Of a stretch of DNA of 16,777 nucleotides, positions 7,087 to 15,091 are shown piece by piece. The notes under the pieces are model-generated. The model did not search any database and was not told where the DNA came from. It was given only the letters and a program-made list of their open reading frames with translations. The position numbers and the translations under genes are program-made. The stretch comes from Amoebophrya sp. AT5.2 (lineage: Eukaryota > Sar > Dinophyceae > Syndiniales > Amoebophryaceae): positions 1 through 16,777 of the forward strand of contig RXOD01004971.1 of the NCBI GenBank assembly GCA_005223375.1, written 5' to 3'. How positions within the stretch are numbered: position 1 is the first letter of the stretch; each line of letters starts with the position of its first letter.

Positions 7087-7385
7087 ACCTGACCAATTTT
7101 TCCAATCCAAATCCCATTTCCAATATGATTTCCAATCCAAATATAATTCCCAATCCCAATCCAATTCCCAATCCAAATCCAATTTCCAATCCGAATCCAA
7201 TTCCCAATCCAAATCCAATTTCCAATCCAAATCCAATCCAAAACCAATTTCCAACCTAAATTCCAATCGGAATCCAATTTCCAATCCAAATCCAATGAAT
7301 TCCAATCCAATTTCCAATCCAATAATCCAAATCCAATTTCCAATCTGAATCCAATTTCCATTCCATTGCAATTTCCAAGCCAATG
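7087..7385. repeat. Degenerate hexameric C/A/T-rich tract
   Basis: About 300 nt built from CCAATN/CCAAAT-type hexamers, almost free of G on the plus strand. It is more diverged than the minisatellite, with runs such as AATCCAAATCCAATTTCC. On the minus strand the units read as TTGGAT/TTGGAA. An open frame on that strand encodes Asp/Trp/Leu/Lys repeats and is treated as an artefact. The 270-nt spacer between this tract and the minisatellite (6816-7086) holds no supported gene. Confidence 0.85.
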
Positions 7386-7905
7386 CTGGAACAAAATTCT
7401 GACTGTCTAAGCCATGCAAACACTTGAGCTTGTCATAATCATTGAATTGCTCGCTGTCGCATGCTCTCTCCCAGAATGTGGAAAAGCTCACGCAGCGCCT
7501 TGATCTTGCTTATGCCTACGCAATGATGGAACTTCTCGACTTCGGCCACCTCTAAAACTTCTCCTGGAATGGATCTGCCCATCGTGTTTCGATCAGCGTC
7601 AATTTTCGCAACGCCCGGTCTCTCCCCACTTGGAGTTCTCGAAGGCACATGCTGTACCTCGTGCTGATGTCATCTATATTTCTGTTTCGCACGGGCACGG
7701 GCACGCGCACGATCTTCACGAACGGGAATTTGATAGATTGATCATGAAATTGAAGGGCATAGCTGGATAATGATGAGAACAGCATGATTTGCTTGGATGG
7801 TCAAGCGGCTCAAGTCAAATCGAGCGAGGAATGAAAATGTGAAAGAATGCGAAGCTGTCCAATAAACAACCAAGCATTCAGCATTTCTTCGCTGAGAAAA
7901 TTGAC
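7386..7905 (-). other. Stretch with two short overlapping minus-strand open frames
   Basis: One minus frame (ATG at 7785 to a stop at 7552) encodes 77 residues, with FVKIVRVPVPVRNRNIDDIS in the middle. A second frame (to 7439) encodes VAEVEKFHHCVGISKIKAL. Both have ordinary protein-like composition and run into each other in neighbouring frames, which could be a decayed exon with a frameshift or chance. I recognise no family, and downstream of them is only the C/A tract. Confidence 0.2.
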
Positions 7906-9516
7906 TCAGAGATCATCAGAGTCATCGCCTTGCTCTTGTTTTTTCATTGCGTCTTTAGTCGTGGTGGCGGGTATTAGCTGTTTTTTTCGCTGCTTTCGAA
8001 AAGGCGGCTTTGCTGTTACATTATTGCCAGTTATTGGGTGTGAAGGTCTTTCTTTTCGTTCTTCAGTTGTAACATCCACCATGCATTCGGCACTGGCAGT
8101 GACGCCGTCATCCCCATCGTTCATGCTGTTCGCAATTCCACCGGCATTGCTCTCGTCACTCTCTTCTTGTTCATCGTAGTGCAACTTCAAGTTCGTCGAC
8201 GCTTTACTTGGGAAAGGGCCTCGGCGAACATGCTGTCGGTCGCAATCCATCTCTGCTTTCGATTTCTTAATGCCAATGCTTTTTGTCGAAGAGTTGAAGG
8301 ACGAAGAAGATGTGGGCTGCACTTGGAACAAGGGTCTTGCGCCGCCCATCACGGCCGAGGTGGCTTGTGCCACGCGATGTTCTTCGGGAATGTCCAAGTC
8401 TACTTGAAGATCCACGTCCTCGCTCGCTTTTTTCCCGATTCCCTCCACCGGACTCTCTAACTTTGCCAGTAGGGCGTAAGCTGCGCTGCGGTTCTCCGCC
8501 GGGGTACTTAGTCTCGTGCTCGACAAACTGTCGAGGCGCCACTTTTTGCGCAACTCGGCCGCCGCCCCGTCGTCGATCGAGTCGTGCGAGAACCGGCAGC
8601 TTGGGCCGAACACACAGTGCCCGAACTTGCTGAAGTTGGCACAGATCGCCGCTGGCGCAACCCCAACGCCGGCAACGCTGCTAGTACAACTGCTTCCCCC
8701 ACCAGACCAAAAATCCGTATTCTTGTAATGATTGTTACCAGCAGCCTCCGCCGGAGAGGCCGCTGCAAGGCTCGGCGTCGGACGGCCCTCTTCATGTTCA
8801 TGAGGCTCCGAAGAAGTGGGCAAGTTGTAGAAACCCGTCGTCGGTTTCTTTGCGGCTTTTTTCATGGGAGCGCCATCGACCTGCCAGTCCCACTCGAGCT
8901 CGTCGAGATAGGCGAAATAGCTCCCTTCGCCCGACGGAAGCATTGTGGACGCCTTGCGCTCGACCTCTGGGTCCAAGATATCGTGTCCCAAGACCTCTCT
9001 TTGCTTTGGTAGTTTGGGAACAAGAACAGTTGTCCTCGCGGCGCCACCAGAGGAGCTGCCCACAGTACTCGTAGCTGCTCGCGTGGCTGATATCGGTGGC
9101 ACGGCTGGAGCTGGAGACGTAGGCGTTGTAGAGTTTGTACTCGTAGGAGTAGGCGGACCTGGACCAGCTGTACTACTAGTACAACTAGTTGTTCCTGCTG
9201 ATACAACTTCTGAACGAAGATTGACGTCTACAACAATTGCACCTCCCGCCCCCGTCGAGGTCGGATGTTCAGACCACGTCGTCAGAGGAGGAGGTGGAGG
9301 GGCAGGTGGCGCCGTGTGGATCTTGTTCTTCGCGATTTTGTTGTGTAGAATGCTGGAATCCAGAGTCGCGAAGACTGCGTCGACCTTCCGCTGGAGGCGA
9401 GGCTCGGCGAAACGAAAGCCCACAACTTCTGCCATGCCCGTTTGTTCTGCCGCGTCGCTCATTTGAGTGGCGATGCTTGGAGGATGCTCTTCCGGCGCTG
9501 CAGCGAGTAGTAGCAT
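7906..9516 (-). CDS. CCCH-type zinc-finger protein (536 aa from the first ATG)
   Basis: Single-exon frame on the minus strand. The frame opens at 9585 but the first ATG is at 9516; a second candidate at 9462 starts MSDAAEQTG. One CCCH finger lies at about residues 292-311: CANFSKFGHC, five residues, Cys, RFSH, that is C-x8-C-x5-C-x3-H, the canonical spacing. Such fingers usually bind AU-rich or other single-stranded RNA. The rest is largely disordered: a Pro/Thr/Ser/Ala-rich linker (about 70-165), a conserved-looking segment EGSYFAYLDELEWDWQVDG (about 196-215), a Ser-rich stretch and a basic/acidic tail ending in DDSDDL. I cannot assign it to a named subfamily. A role in mRNA processing or stability is inferred from the finger alone. 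An upstream exon cannot be excluded. Confidence 0.75.
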   Translation of the reverse strand: MLLLAAAPEEHPPSIATQMSDAAEQTGMAEVVGFRFAEPRLQRKVDAVFATLDSSILHNKIAKNKIHTAPPAPPPPPLTTWSEHPTSTGAGGAIVVDVNLRSEVVSAGTTSCTSSTAGPGPPTPTSTNSTTPTSPAPAVPPISATRAATSTVGSSSGGAARTTVLVPKLPKQREVLGHDILDPEVERKASTMLPSGEGSYFAYLDELEWDWQVDGAPMKKAAKKPTTGFYNLPTSSEPHEHEEGRPTPSLAAASPAEAAGNNHYKNTDFWSGGGSSCTSSVAGVGVAPAAICANFSKFGHCVFGPSCRFSHDSIDDGAAAELRKKWRLDSLSSTRLSTPAENRSAAYALLAKLESPVEGIGKKASEDVDLQVDLDIPEEHRVAQATSAVMGGARPLFQVQPTSSSSFNSSTKSIGIKKSKAEMDCDRQHVRRGPFPSKASTNLKLHYDEQEESDESNAGGIANSMNDGDDGVTASAECMVDVTTEERKERPSHPITGNNVTAKPPFRKQRKKQLIPATTTKDAMKKQEQGDDSDDL

Positions 9517-10211
9517 TGAGTGATTGAATAATATTCTTCCAACCTTGATGCTTTTCGTTTTCTTCGGCACAAAATAAAGCGAAAACTATGCATGAGGGAA
9601 GGACTTACTATGCCTGTGTCGTGTGGAGAAAGACGAATAAAAAGCTCATTCGAGGATTTCGACCCGAACGTGGCGAGGACGATGGGCAGAGCATTCTCGA
9701 TCTCAGAATTGGCATCGCCGCTACAAAACAAGGGTGACCGCAATGAATTGATACACGTGAATGAGACCGAACCGATATACGATTTTGTCCTTGTTCTTGT
9801 ACGACGGGTTGTTGTGATGAACACTGCGCGAATATAAGTCACTGAACAAGGTTCGCTCGTGGCGAACGTGAGCAAATCGCTCGATCTTCGTATTCCTGAT
9901 CCTCCTGCAAAACAGTACATCATGGAGCGAGGTCGACGCAAAACCGAACTTGACTCGTCCCGCGCTACGTCGGGATAGGGGTAGGTGGGAAGAAGACAAT
10001 CCCGAGTATGTATCGCTGCTCCGGCGCATGATCATGTCCTCGATGCGTGTGTGCCTACCACTTCTGATTTCTCTCCGTAGAATCAGAATCTTTCGTCTTT
10101 GTGATCGAAGCCTAAAGAAGCTTTATACATAAGAAAGAAGTAATATAGCCTTCTGCTCGAGCTCGCCGATCGCCGCTTCGAACTCTTCCGGGGAACAATG
10201 TCCCCCGGCTC
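9517..10211. other. Intergenic region upstream of the CCCH gene
   Basis: Open frames here are short and start at weak codons or look non-coding. The interval would contain the promoter and 5' leader of the CCCH gene and the 3' end of its right-hand neighbour. I see no RNA gene or repeat. Confidence 0.35.
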
Positions 10212-10679
10212 TTAGTCTCCTTCTGTGTCGCTCAGCGGCCTCCACGAGGGGTCTTTTGCCCACGCTGCTTCCCCCCGCACCTTGTACGCGTCTCCGTCCA
10301 CGCTGCTGAGGTCGCTGACCCCTCCCGAGTCCCCCTCCTGTTTCGGGGGGTACACAAGCGTGTTGCCCTTCTGCAGCGAGAAGCCGGGCGCGTTCTTCAC
10401 CTCCGTGTCGGCTCCCTCGACCGTGTCCTCGGGGTCCAGTGCGTCCCGCCCGGTGACGTAGGTCAGGGGCTCCCACCTTCGCTCGAGGAAGGAGTACGCG
10501 CGGCGGTCGGAAGCAAAGGTCAGCCGTCCGATCCCAGGGAACGCGAGCGCGAGCGTGTGCCGGCTCCGAAGGATCTCCGCCAGCCGGTCGATCGTCTCCT
10601 CCACGAGCGCGAGGATTAGTGGCTGGGCGATGTTGGGAAGCGAACGCTCGTAGTACTCGTTGAAGCATATTAACCTACT
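10212..10679 (-). CDS. Coding exon, possibly HU-like (CCDC81-type) domain, partial
   Basis: The minus frame is open from after a TAA at 10680-10682 to its stop at 10212-10214. It reads CFNEYYERSLPNIAQPLILA, then a helix, then LALAFPGIGRLTFASD, then a hydrophilic tail rich in Gly, Ser, Asp and Glu. The helix followed by a Phe-Pro-x-Ile-Gly-x-Leu strand resembles the HU-like fold of CCDC81-type cilia/centrosome proteins. This is a pattern impression, not a proven match. There is no ATG at the front in this frame, so upstream exons are expected; an AG suitable as acceptor lies near 10675. A longer overlapping frame from 10668 is Arg/Gly/Pro-rich and looks like a shadow. Domain naming confidence is low, coding potential moderate. 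Confidence 0.4.
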   Translation of the reverse strand, partial: SRLICFNEYYERSLPNIAQPLILALVEETIDRLAEILRSRHTLALAFPGIGRLTFASDRRAYSFLERRWEPLTYVTGRDALDPEDTVEGADTEVKNAPGFSLQKGNTLVYPPKQEGDSGGVSDLSSVDGDAYKVRGEAAWAKDPSWRPLSDTEGD

Positions 10680-10686
10680 TTACCTT

Positions 10687-10809
10687 GAGACGCGCTCAGT
10701 ATGATCGCGAGGGGGGGTTTTTACGGGGGGGGCCTTTAAAAAATGCGGCCACTTTGCTATTAAAAGTAAAGTAAGTAAATTGCTACCGCCTCTGCCGCTG
10801 GCATGTGTT
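10687..10809. repeat. Two-part repeat, copy 1
   Basis: Part one is GAGACGCGCTCA (10687-10698) followed after 12 nt by a run of seven Gs. Part two is a 26-nt block at 10784-10809 beginning TACCGCC and ending GCATGTGTT. Both parts recur at 11337-11404; part one is in the same orientation, part two is inverted (25 of 26 identical). Confidence 0.6.
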
Positions 10810-10987
10810 TTGCGTACGGCTCGCCGCCGTTCTTCTCTTCTTTCGCGAAGTTTTTCCCCTTCACCTCCTTCGCCGGCTTGCACCGGGTCGCCAGCCCAGC
10901 GCGCGCCAGCACGCCAACGTTCACCTTAAAAAGGACCGGTCCGGACAACGTCTCGCGGCCGAGCAGCCCGAGAGACGCAAACCGGCG
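10760..10987 (-). CDS. Possible exon of unknown function
   Basis: The minus frame is open after a TAA at 10988-10990 and has no good ATG. It reads as an ordinary basic protein: LSGPVLFKVNVGVLARAGL, then a Lys/Glu-rich part around KGKNFAKEEKNGGEPYAKH, to a stop at 10760. It precedes the possible HU-like exon on the same strand; a GT for a donor is available near 10788. The opposite strand is also open here with a plausible peptide, and the region carries a repeat also found at 11379-11404. It may therefore be repeat-derived. Low confidence. Confidence 0.25.
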   Translation of the reverse strand, partial: RRFASLGLLGRETLSGPVLFKVNVGVLARAGLATRCKPAKEVKGKNFAKEEKNGGEPYAKHMPAAEAVAIYLLYF

Positions 10988-10988
10988 T

Positions 10989-11336
10989 TAAGAGCAGGAG
11001 AAAGCAGCCATTTCCACTTCCGGTTTTCAAGACCGATCAAGCCCCACCTCCAGCTTACTAGGTAAAGTATAGTTCCTGCAGCGAATCAGTATCAGCGACG
11101 CAATCGCAAATCGCCGCTGCCTTCATGCAGTCCATTCGCTCTAGAAAATACAACACCGACCAATACACAAGCTATACGTTTAGAGGACTCTAAGGTACTA
11201 CGAGTAGTAGAGTACGATTCAAGTACAAGACCACGCTTGAGGACCCTCATGGATGCCGATTCCTACAACACCATTTTAGATCTACCTCATGATCTTCTCC
11301 ACCTAGTCCTAGCTCGTACTGTATGGAGAAGAGAGA
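10989..11336. other. Gene-less stretch
   Basis: No supported gene. It contains an inverted repeat TACTAC-GA-GTAGTA at about 11194-11207 and an AG-rich run just before 11337. Otherwise nothing recognisable. Confidence 0.35.
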
Positions 11337-11404
11337 GAGACGCGCTCATCATCCATCGTGAGGGGGGTTAAGGGGAGTAACACATGCCAGCGGCAAAGGC
11401 GGTA
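11337..11404. repeat. Two-part repeat, copy 2
   Basis: GAGACGCGCTCA (11337-11348) is followed by a six-G run at 11362-11367, then by the reverse complement of the 26-nt block at 11379-11404. It overlaps the 3' end of the small ORF at 11368-11676, whose last residues (LTAFAAGMCYSP) are encoded by the block. The copy at 10784 reads TASAAGMCFAYG in the equivalent frame on the plus strand. Confidence 0.6.
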
Positions 11405-11676
11405 AGGGTCTCCCAGTCCTTCAGACATGTTTCGGAATCGATGGCGCGCTGCGATGCTGCTCTTAACCGCAACACGAAGGGCTTCTTGCGTTCGACGCCG
11501 GCCGCCACCGCCCCGCAATACGCCTCCCATGCAGACTGCCTTTCCTGGTTCTCGAACAAGGAGACCACGTCCAGAAGCATCTTTCTTTTTTTTGGTTTTT
11601 CGTGCTCTTCCTCTTCTGCGTCTCTTACTATTTCTTCACACCAGGAGGTAGTATGAAGGTCAACCTCAACGAACAT
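11368..11676 (-). CDS. Uncharacterised small protein (102 aa)
   Basis: ATG at 11676, preceded two codons upstream by an in-frame TAG, and a TAA at 11368-11370. The product has an acidic-to-basic switch (EEEEHEKPKKRK, residues 21-32), a probable helix (33-50) with FENQERQSAWEAYCG, and a C-terminus DWETLTAFAAGMCYSP. I recognise no family. Same orientation as the other host genes. The last 12 residues lie on a dispersed repeat, so the 3' end may have been recruited from it. The plus strand is also open over most of this interval, which weakens the call. Confidence 0.4.
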   Translation of the reverse strand: MFVEVDLHTTSWCEEIVRDAEEEEHEKPKKRKMLLDVVSLFENQERQSAWEAYCGAVAAGVERKKPFVLRLRAASQRAIDSETCLKDWETLTAFAAGMCYSP

Positions 11677-12145
11677 GATCTACTCATTCACACTCACTAG
11701 AAGAACTCGCTCCCACTCTACTGATCCTCCGCTCCGCGACACAGTGTGCGAGGACGAGAACAGCAACAGGCGACCCATTGACTTCATTCATCAGCAAGAC
11801 GCAAAGCCGCTCTTCGGATGTCGTTCTCCATCGATTGTGATGAGGAAAGTATTTCTTTGCGCTGGGAGTCAGTCATGTTCTTCGACTTCGATGCGTAGGT
11901 CTGATACCGTGAGGCGCTACAACTCGCGCTCCTGTACTGGGCCCCTCGCAGGAGTGAGCTCTTACTTGTTCATGTCCGAGATTTATCAAAATTAATATAG
12001 TTGTAGCGCGTCCTGATGTTGAGAATTACGATGTTGTTTTATGGCTGGATTGAGTCCATGTGCGCAAAACTGCGCACGGGTACCGCACTCGTCAAAACTA
12101 TGGCGATCTATTTAATTAAACTAAAAGTGAAGTATTTATAATCGC
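11677..12145. other. Intergenic region
   Basis: No supported gene; a plus-strand open frame of about 106 codons is Ser/Arg-rich with no domain. AT content rises from 11990 to 12140, consistent with a 3' flank of the transporter gene. Confidence 0.35.
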
Positions 12146-14290
12146 TTACAGTCCCATCGTGGCCAGGATGGGACCCAGCGCGAAGGCGGAGAAGATGGTG
12201 CCGCAGAGGATGCCGACGAGCAGGGCGTTCGAGAGGATGGGGCCGATCTTAGCGCGCTCCACCGGGTGCGTGACTGCGTTCCCGCCCTGGATGAAGGCCA
12301 CGGAGGCGAAGTAGCCCATGGTGAGGCCGTAGAAAAACAGCGTGGTGAAGGTCGCGGCCGCCGGCAGCGGTTGCTTCGCCCCCCACACGAACAGGGCACC
12401 GAACCCGAGACAGCGGGCGAGCACGAGCGGCAGGAAGAGCCAGCGCGGAGGCATCAGGAGGCTCGGCAAGTACCGCCCGGCCACGTCGCCGATCGTGAAC
12501 ATGCCGAGGAGAATCTAAAGCGGTCATTCATGATTTTTCGGCGCCGATTGGATTCATTCGCCCGATTCGATTGTGAGTTCAGCTGCTATCTATCTTCTCC
12601 TGCAGCAACATCAACCTACCTACCACCAGGCAGCCATACGGGTGTTGGACGAAGTAGCTAGTCGAAGTAGAAGTAGAACAATTAAAAATGTTTAAAAGCT
12701 GTTGTACCTTATGGAAGTTGTTCCCGAGGCCGGCGCTGTCGTCGGGCCGCGTCTTGAATTGCATCGCCGGGAAGACGCAGAAGGTGGTGAAGAAGAGCAA
12801 AAACATCCCAGTGTACATCGACCAGTCGTCCGCGAACACGCCGAAGATATCCCGCGGCTCCGAAGTAGATGTTGTGCCGTTTATGTGGTCCTCTTGCTCC
12901 TTGATGTTGTGCTGAACAAGGTCCAAGGCGAGCAGCGGCGCGGTCTCCTCCGACCGCGCCAGGTTGGCGTCGGCGAATTCTTCTGTGTTTTGGCCCTCCA
13001 CTTCTACCATTTTTGTTCGCCTTCGCTCCACCTCCTCCTCGACCTCTACCTCCCGATGTTGATCCTCGACCTCCGCATCGGCCGCGTCGGGGTCGTCTTC
13101 GCGCTCCAGGGGGGCCCTCAGAAGCGGATTGGTCAAGAACGAGCAGGGGAGCAAAAAATAGCACACGCCGAGGACGGCTGCGCAGAAGGAAAGGATGACG
13201 TAAATGGTAAGAACCGACATGCTGGCCTGGCAACAGACGAGCACCACGGTGAACACGAAACTCGGCACCCCGGACAGCGCGTTGCCCAAAGACCACAAAG
13301 TCATCACCTTCTCGCTCTTCAAAGACGTGCAAAGACCTGGTGGGAGGGATTTTAATTTTTTACGAGGACAACGACCATACGTACTACTACTATAAGTACA
13401 CCATTCCACCTTTAAATGACATTGACTCGGGCCCGGTCGCGGTGTAGTTCTAGTTGTAACAAAAGACTGCAAGGAGCGGCAAAAGTGGAGTAGTTCTATA
13501 GTTGTACGTCTATGCTGTTTAAATCTTTTCAACAACATCAGGTACTCGCTCCGCAGTTCTGGAACCAGCTGTTGCCCAGGCCCAGGAGCACCATGGCCAC
13601 CCTGGCGGACCAGATTTCGTTGAAGGCGGTCGCGAGTATGAGCAGCGGCACGTATACGAGCGCGTTGCACCAGCACGCGATGAACCACCGCACCCGGAAC
13701 GTGAAGAACGCGAAAAACCGAGGCCGCGTCTTTTCTACCTGTTCCTTTTGCGATTCTTCATCGCCTTTAACCGCCCGGAACTTCCGCTGCTCCGTGATCA
13801 CTGTGTAGAGCAGCGCGAAGGCGACGTTGGAGAACGCGTACGGAAAGAGGGAGGACGTCTCCCAGTCCGCGCCCAGGTTCTCGGGCTGTCGCCAGTGGTC
13901 GGAGCACACGAGGATGAAGTTGTAGCCCATCAACTGCGTGAACGCGACGAAAAACAAGGCCCATTGCGCCTTTTTCAAATTCTCATCATCGCCGACTTCG
14001 TCCGACTTCTTGTTCGCCTGCTGTGGTCCTCGAGAAGTTGTTGTCTGCGCCGTCGAGCCCTCGCCCCGAGCTGACGGCAGTTGTGAGACTCCTTCCACGA
14101 GTACTTTTGGATGCTTGTCTTCGTCTTCTCCCGTTCCGCAGCTGCCATCAACCCGGTTTTTTCGAGGAGGGCCCGGGCTGACGGAAGTGCCGGAAGAAAC
14201 CCCGGCCTTCTCCAATTCGCTGCCGGAAAGGCGGCAGCTCTCGACGGTGAGCTCGCGACGCGGGTCGCGAATCGCGGTGGCGTTCGGCAT
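12146..14290 (-). CDS. Equilibrative nucleoside transporter (SLC29/ENT family), three exons, 580 aa
   Basis: Exons 14290-13546, 13336-12708 and 12514-12146 join in frame (745+629+369 nt = 581 codons with stop). Start ATG at 14290 follows an in-frame TGA two codons upstream. A hydrophilic ~107-residue N-terminus precedes TM1 (AQWALFFVAFTQLMGYNFIL). TM4 has LGLGNSWFQNCGAS, followed across the first splice by the LGNALSGVPSFV segment, matching the NGxxQ and SGxG blocks of ENTs. A long acidic cytosolic loop (Glu/Asp-rich) separates the two halves. Exon 3 has FTIGDVAGRYLP, equivalent to the family's D-x-x-G-R motif, then TMGYFASVAF and GTIFSAFALGP. The family moves nucleosides and nucleobases down their gradient (some members with protons), so purine or pyrimidine salvage is likely. 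The loop contains EETAPLL (12930-12950), an acidic dileucine type sorting motif. Substrate cannot be read from sequence. Confidence 0.88.
12515..12707 (-). other. Intron 2 of the nucleoside transporter gene (193 nt, phase 0)
   Basis: Donor AAG|GTACAAC at 12708/12707 and acceptor GCTTTAG|ATTCTC at 12515/12514. Removing it joins NNFHK to ILLGMFTIGDVAG without breaking frame. The intron contains in-frame stops and no transmembrane-like reading. Confidence 0.8.
13337..13545 (-). other. Intron 1 of the nucleoside transporter gene (209 nt, phase 1)
   Basis: Donor GCGA|GTACCT at 13546/13545 and acceptor CCCACCAG|GTCTTTG at 13337/13336. Splicing restores an AGT Ser codon and the TM4-TM5 sequence expected of ENT proteins. 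Inside is an imperfect direct repeat (ACAACTATAGAACTACTCC and ACAACTAGAACTACACC). Both introns start GTAC and contain TTTAAACA. Confidence 0.8.
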
Positions 14291-15091
14291 GCTTCACTTT
14301 CGGAACGCAAACACCGCCGGAGAAGTAAGCTTTCTTTTTCCGAATCAATTAATTTACTCGTGAGCGTCAGATGAATCAATGTCGACGAGGTGTCGGTGTG
14401 AATGTTAATTACTTAACACTAACTCTAACACATGATCAAGATCAACATTCCAAAAGATAGTCCGAAGGGCTCGGTGATAGATTCTGCTGGAGCGTCCGAT
14501 CAGCGAGATGAATGTTCTATTTGTTTCTAGTACTGGTCCTGCTCGTCCTGTGAAAAAAAAAACGTAGGTAGCACGACACGTGTACAGCTACAGACAGCTA
14601 CAGACAAAAGAAGGTGCAAACACGACTGGACTAGGTGGAAAAAGCGGCGGCAGTTCTTCTTCTTGCACACCTCCACGCATAGCTATATCGCATGTTACAG
14701 GAAGATCAAAGCGCGGTGAGAAGATCTTGAAAACTGATCCAAGGGGTAGGAGATGGATACGGTTGTGGGCCATTCCTGGATCAAGGGCTCCACAAGAACC
14801 GATGAGATCCATGTAACCGTGAAAAAGCAACAAGTCCTCACTTGCCGTAATCGCAAGCCTCTACATAATATACTGAGGATCCTGGTTTATCAAATCCAAA
14901 AAGTAGCACGATGGCGGTACCGGCGCAGGTTGTGCAGTTCGAGTTCCAGGTTCGGCGGGACGCTGCTTTTCGCGGCTGCACAATCCCAGTTCCTCTTATG
15001 CGCACCCGCAAGCGGTGATGCTTAACGATTCAAAGAAATGCATACGTATGGAAAAAAACTTTCTCGGAAAAGAAGAATGTGAAATCTGCCG
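14291..15091. other. Intergenic region between the exonuclease and transporter genes
   Basis: About 800 nt with no supported gene; short open frames on both strands lack any domain. It would hold the 3' flank of the exonuclease gene and the promoter of the transporter gene. An A-run of nine to ten lies near 14552-14562. Confidence 0.4.

Noticed and set aside
7087..7385. Interstitial telomere repeats
   Set aside because: Units are degenerate TTGGAT/TTGGAA, not a TTAGGG- or TTTAGGG-type repeat.
6487..7491. 334-codon minus-strand open frame across both repeat tracts
   Set aside because: It is built almost entirely from translated minisatellite and hexamer repeats, which contain no stop codons; no unique domain.
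10123..10668. 181-codon minus-strand frame starting with an ATG
   Set aside because: Arg/Gly/Pro/His-rich composition typical of an out-of-frame reading; the alternative frame at 10212-10679 looks like real protein.
12702..13355. 217-codon plus-strand frame opposite the transporter
   Set aside because: Shadow of transporter exon 2; the minus strand gives a coherent ENT protein with clean splice sites.
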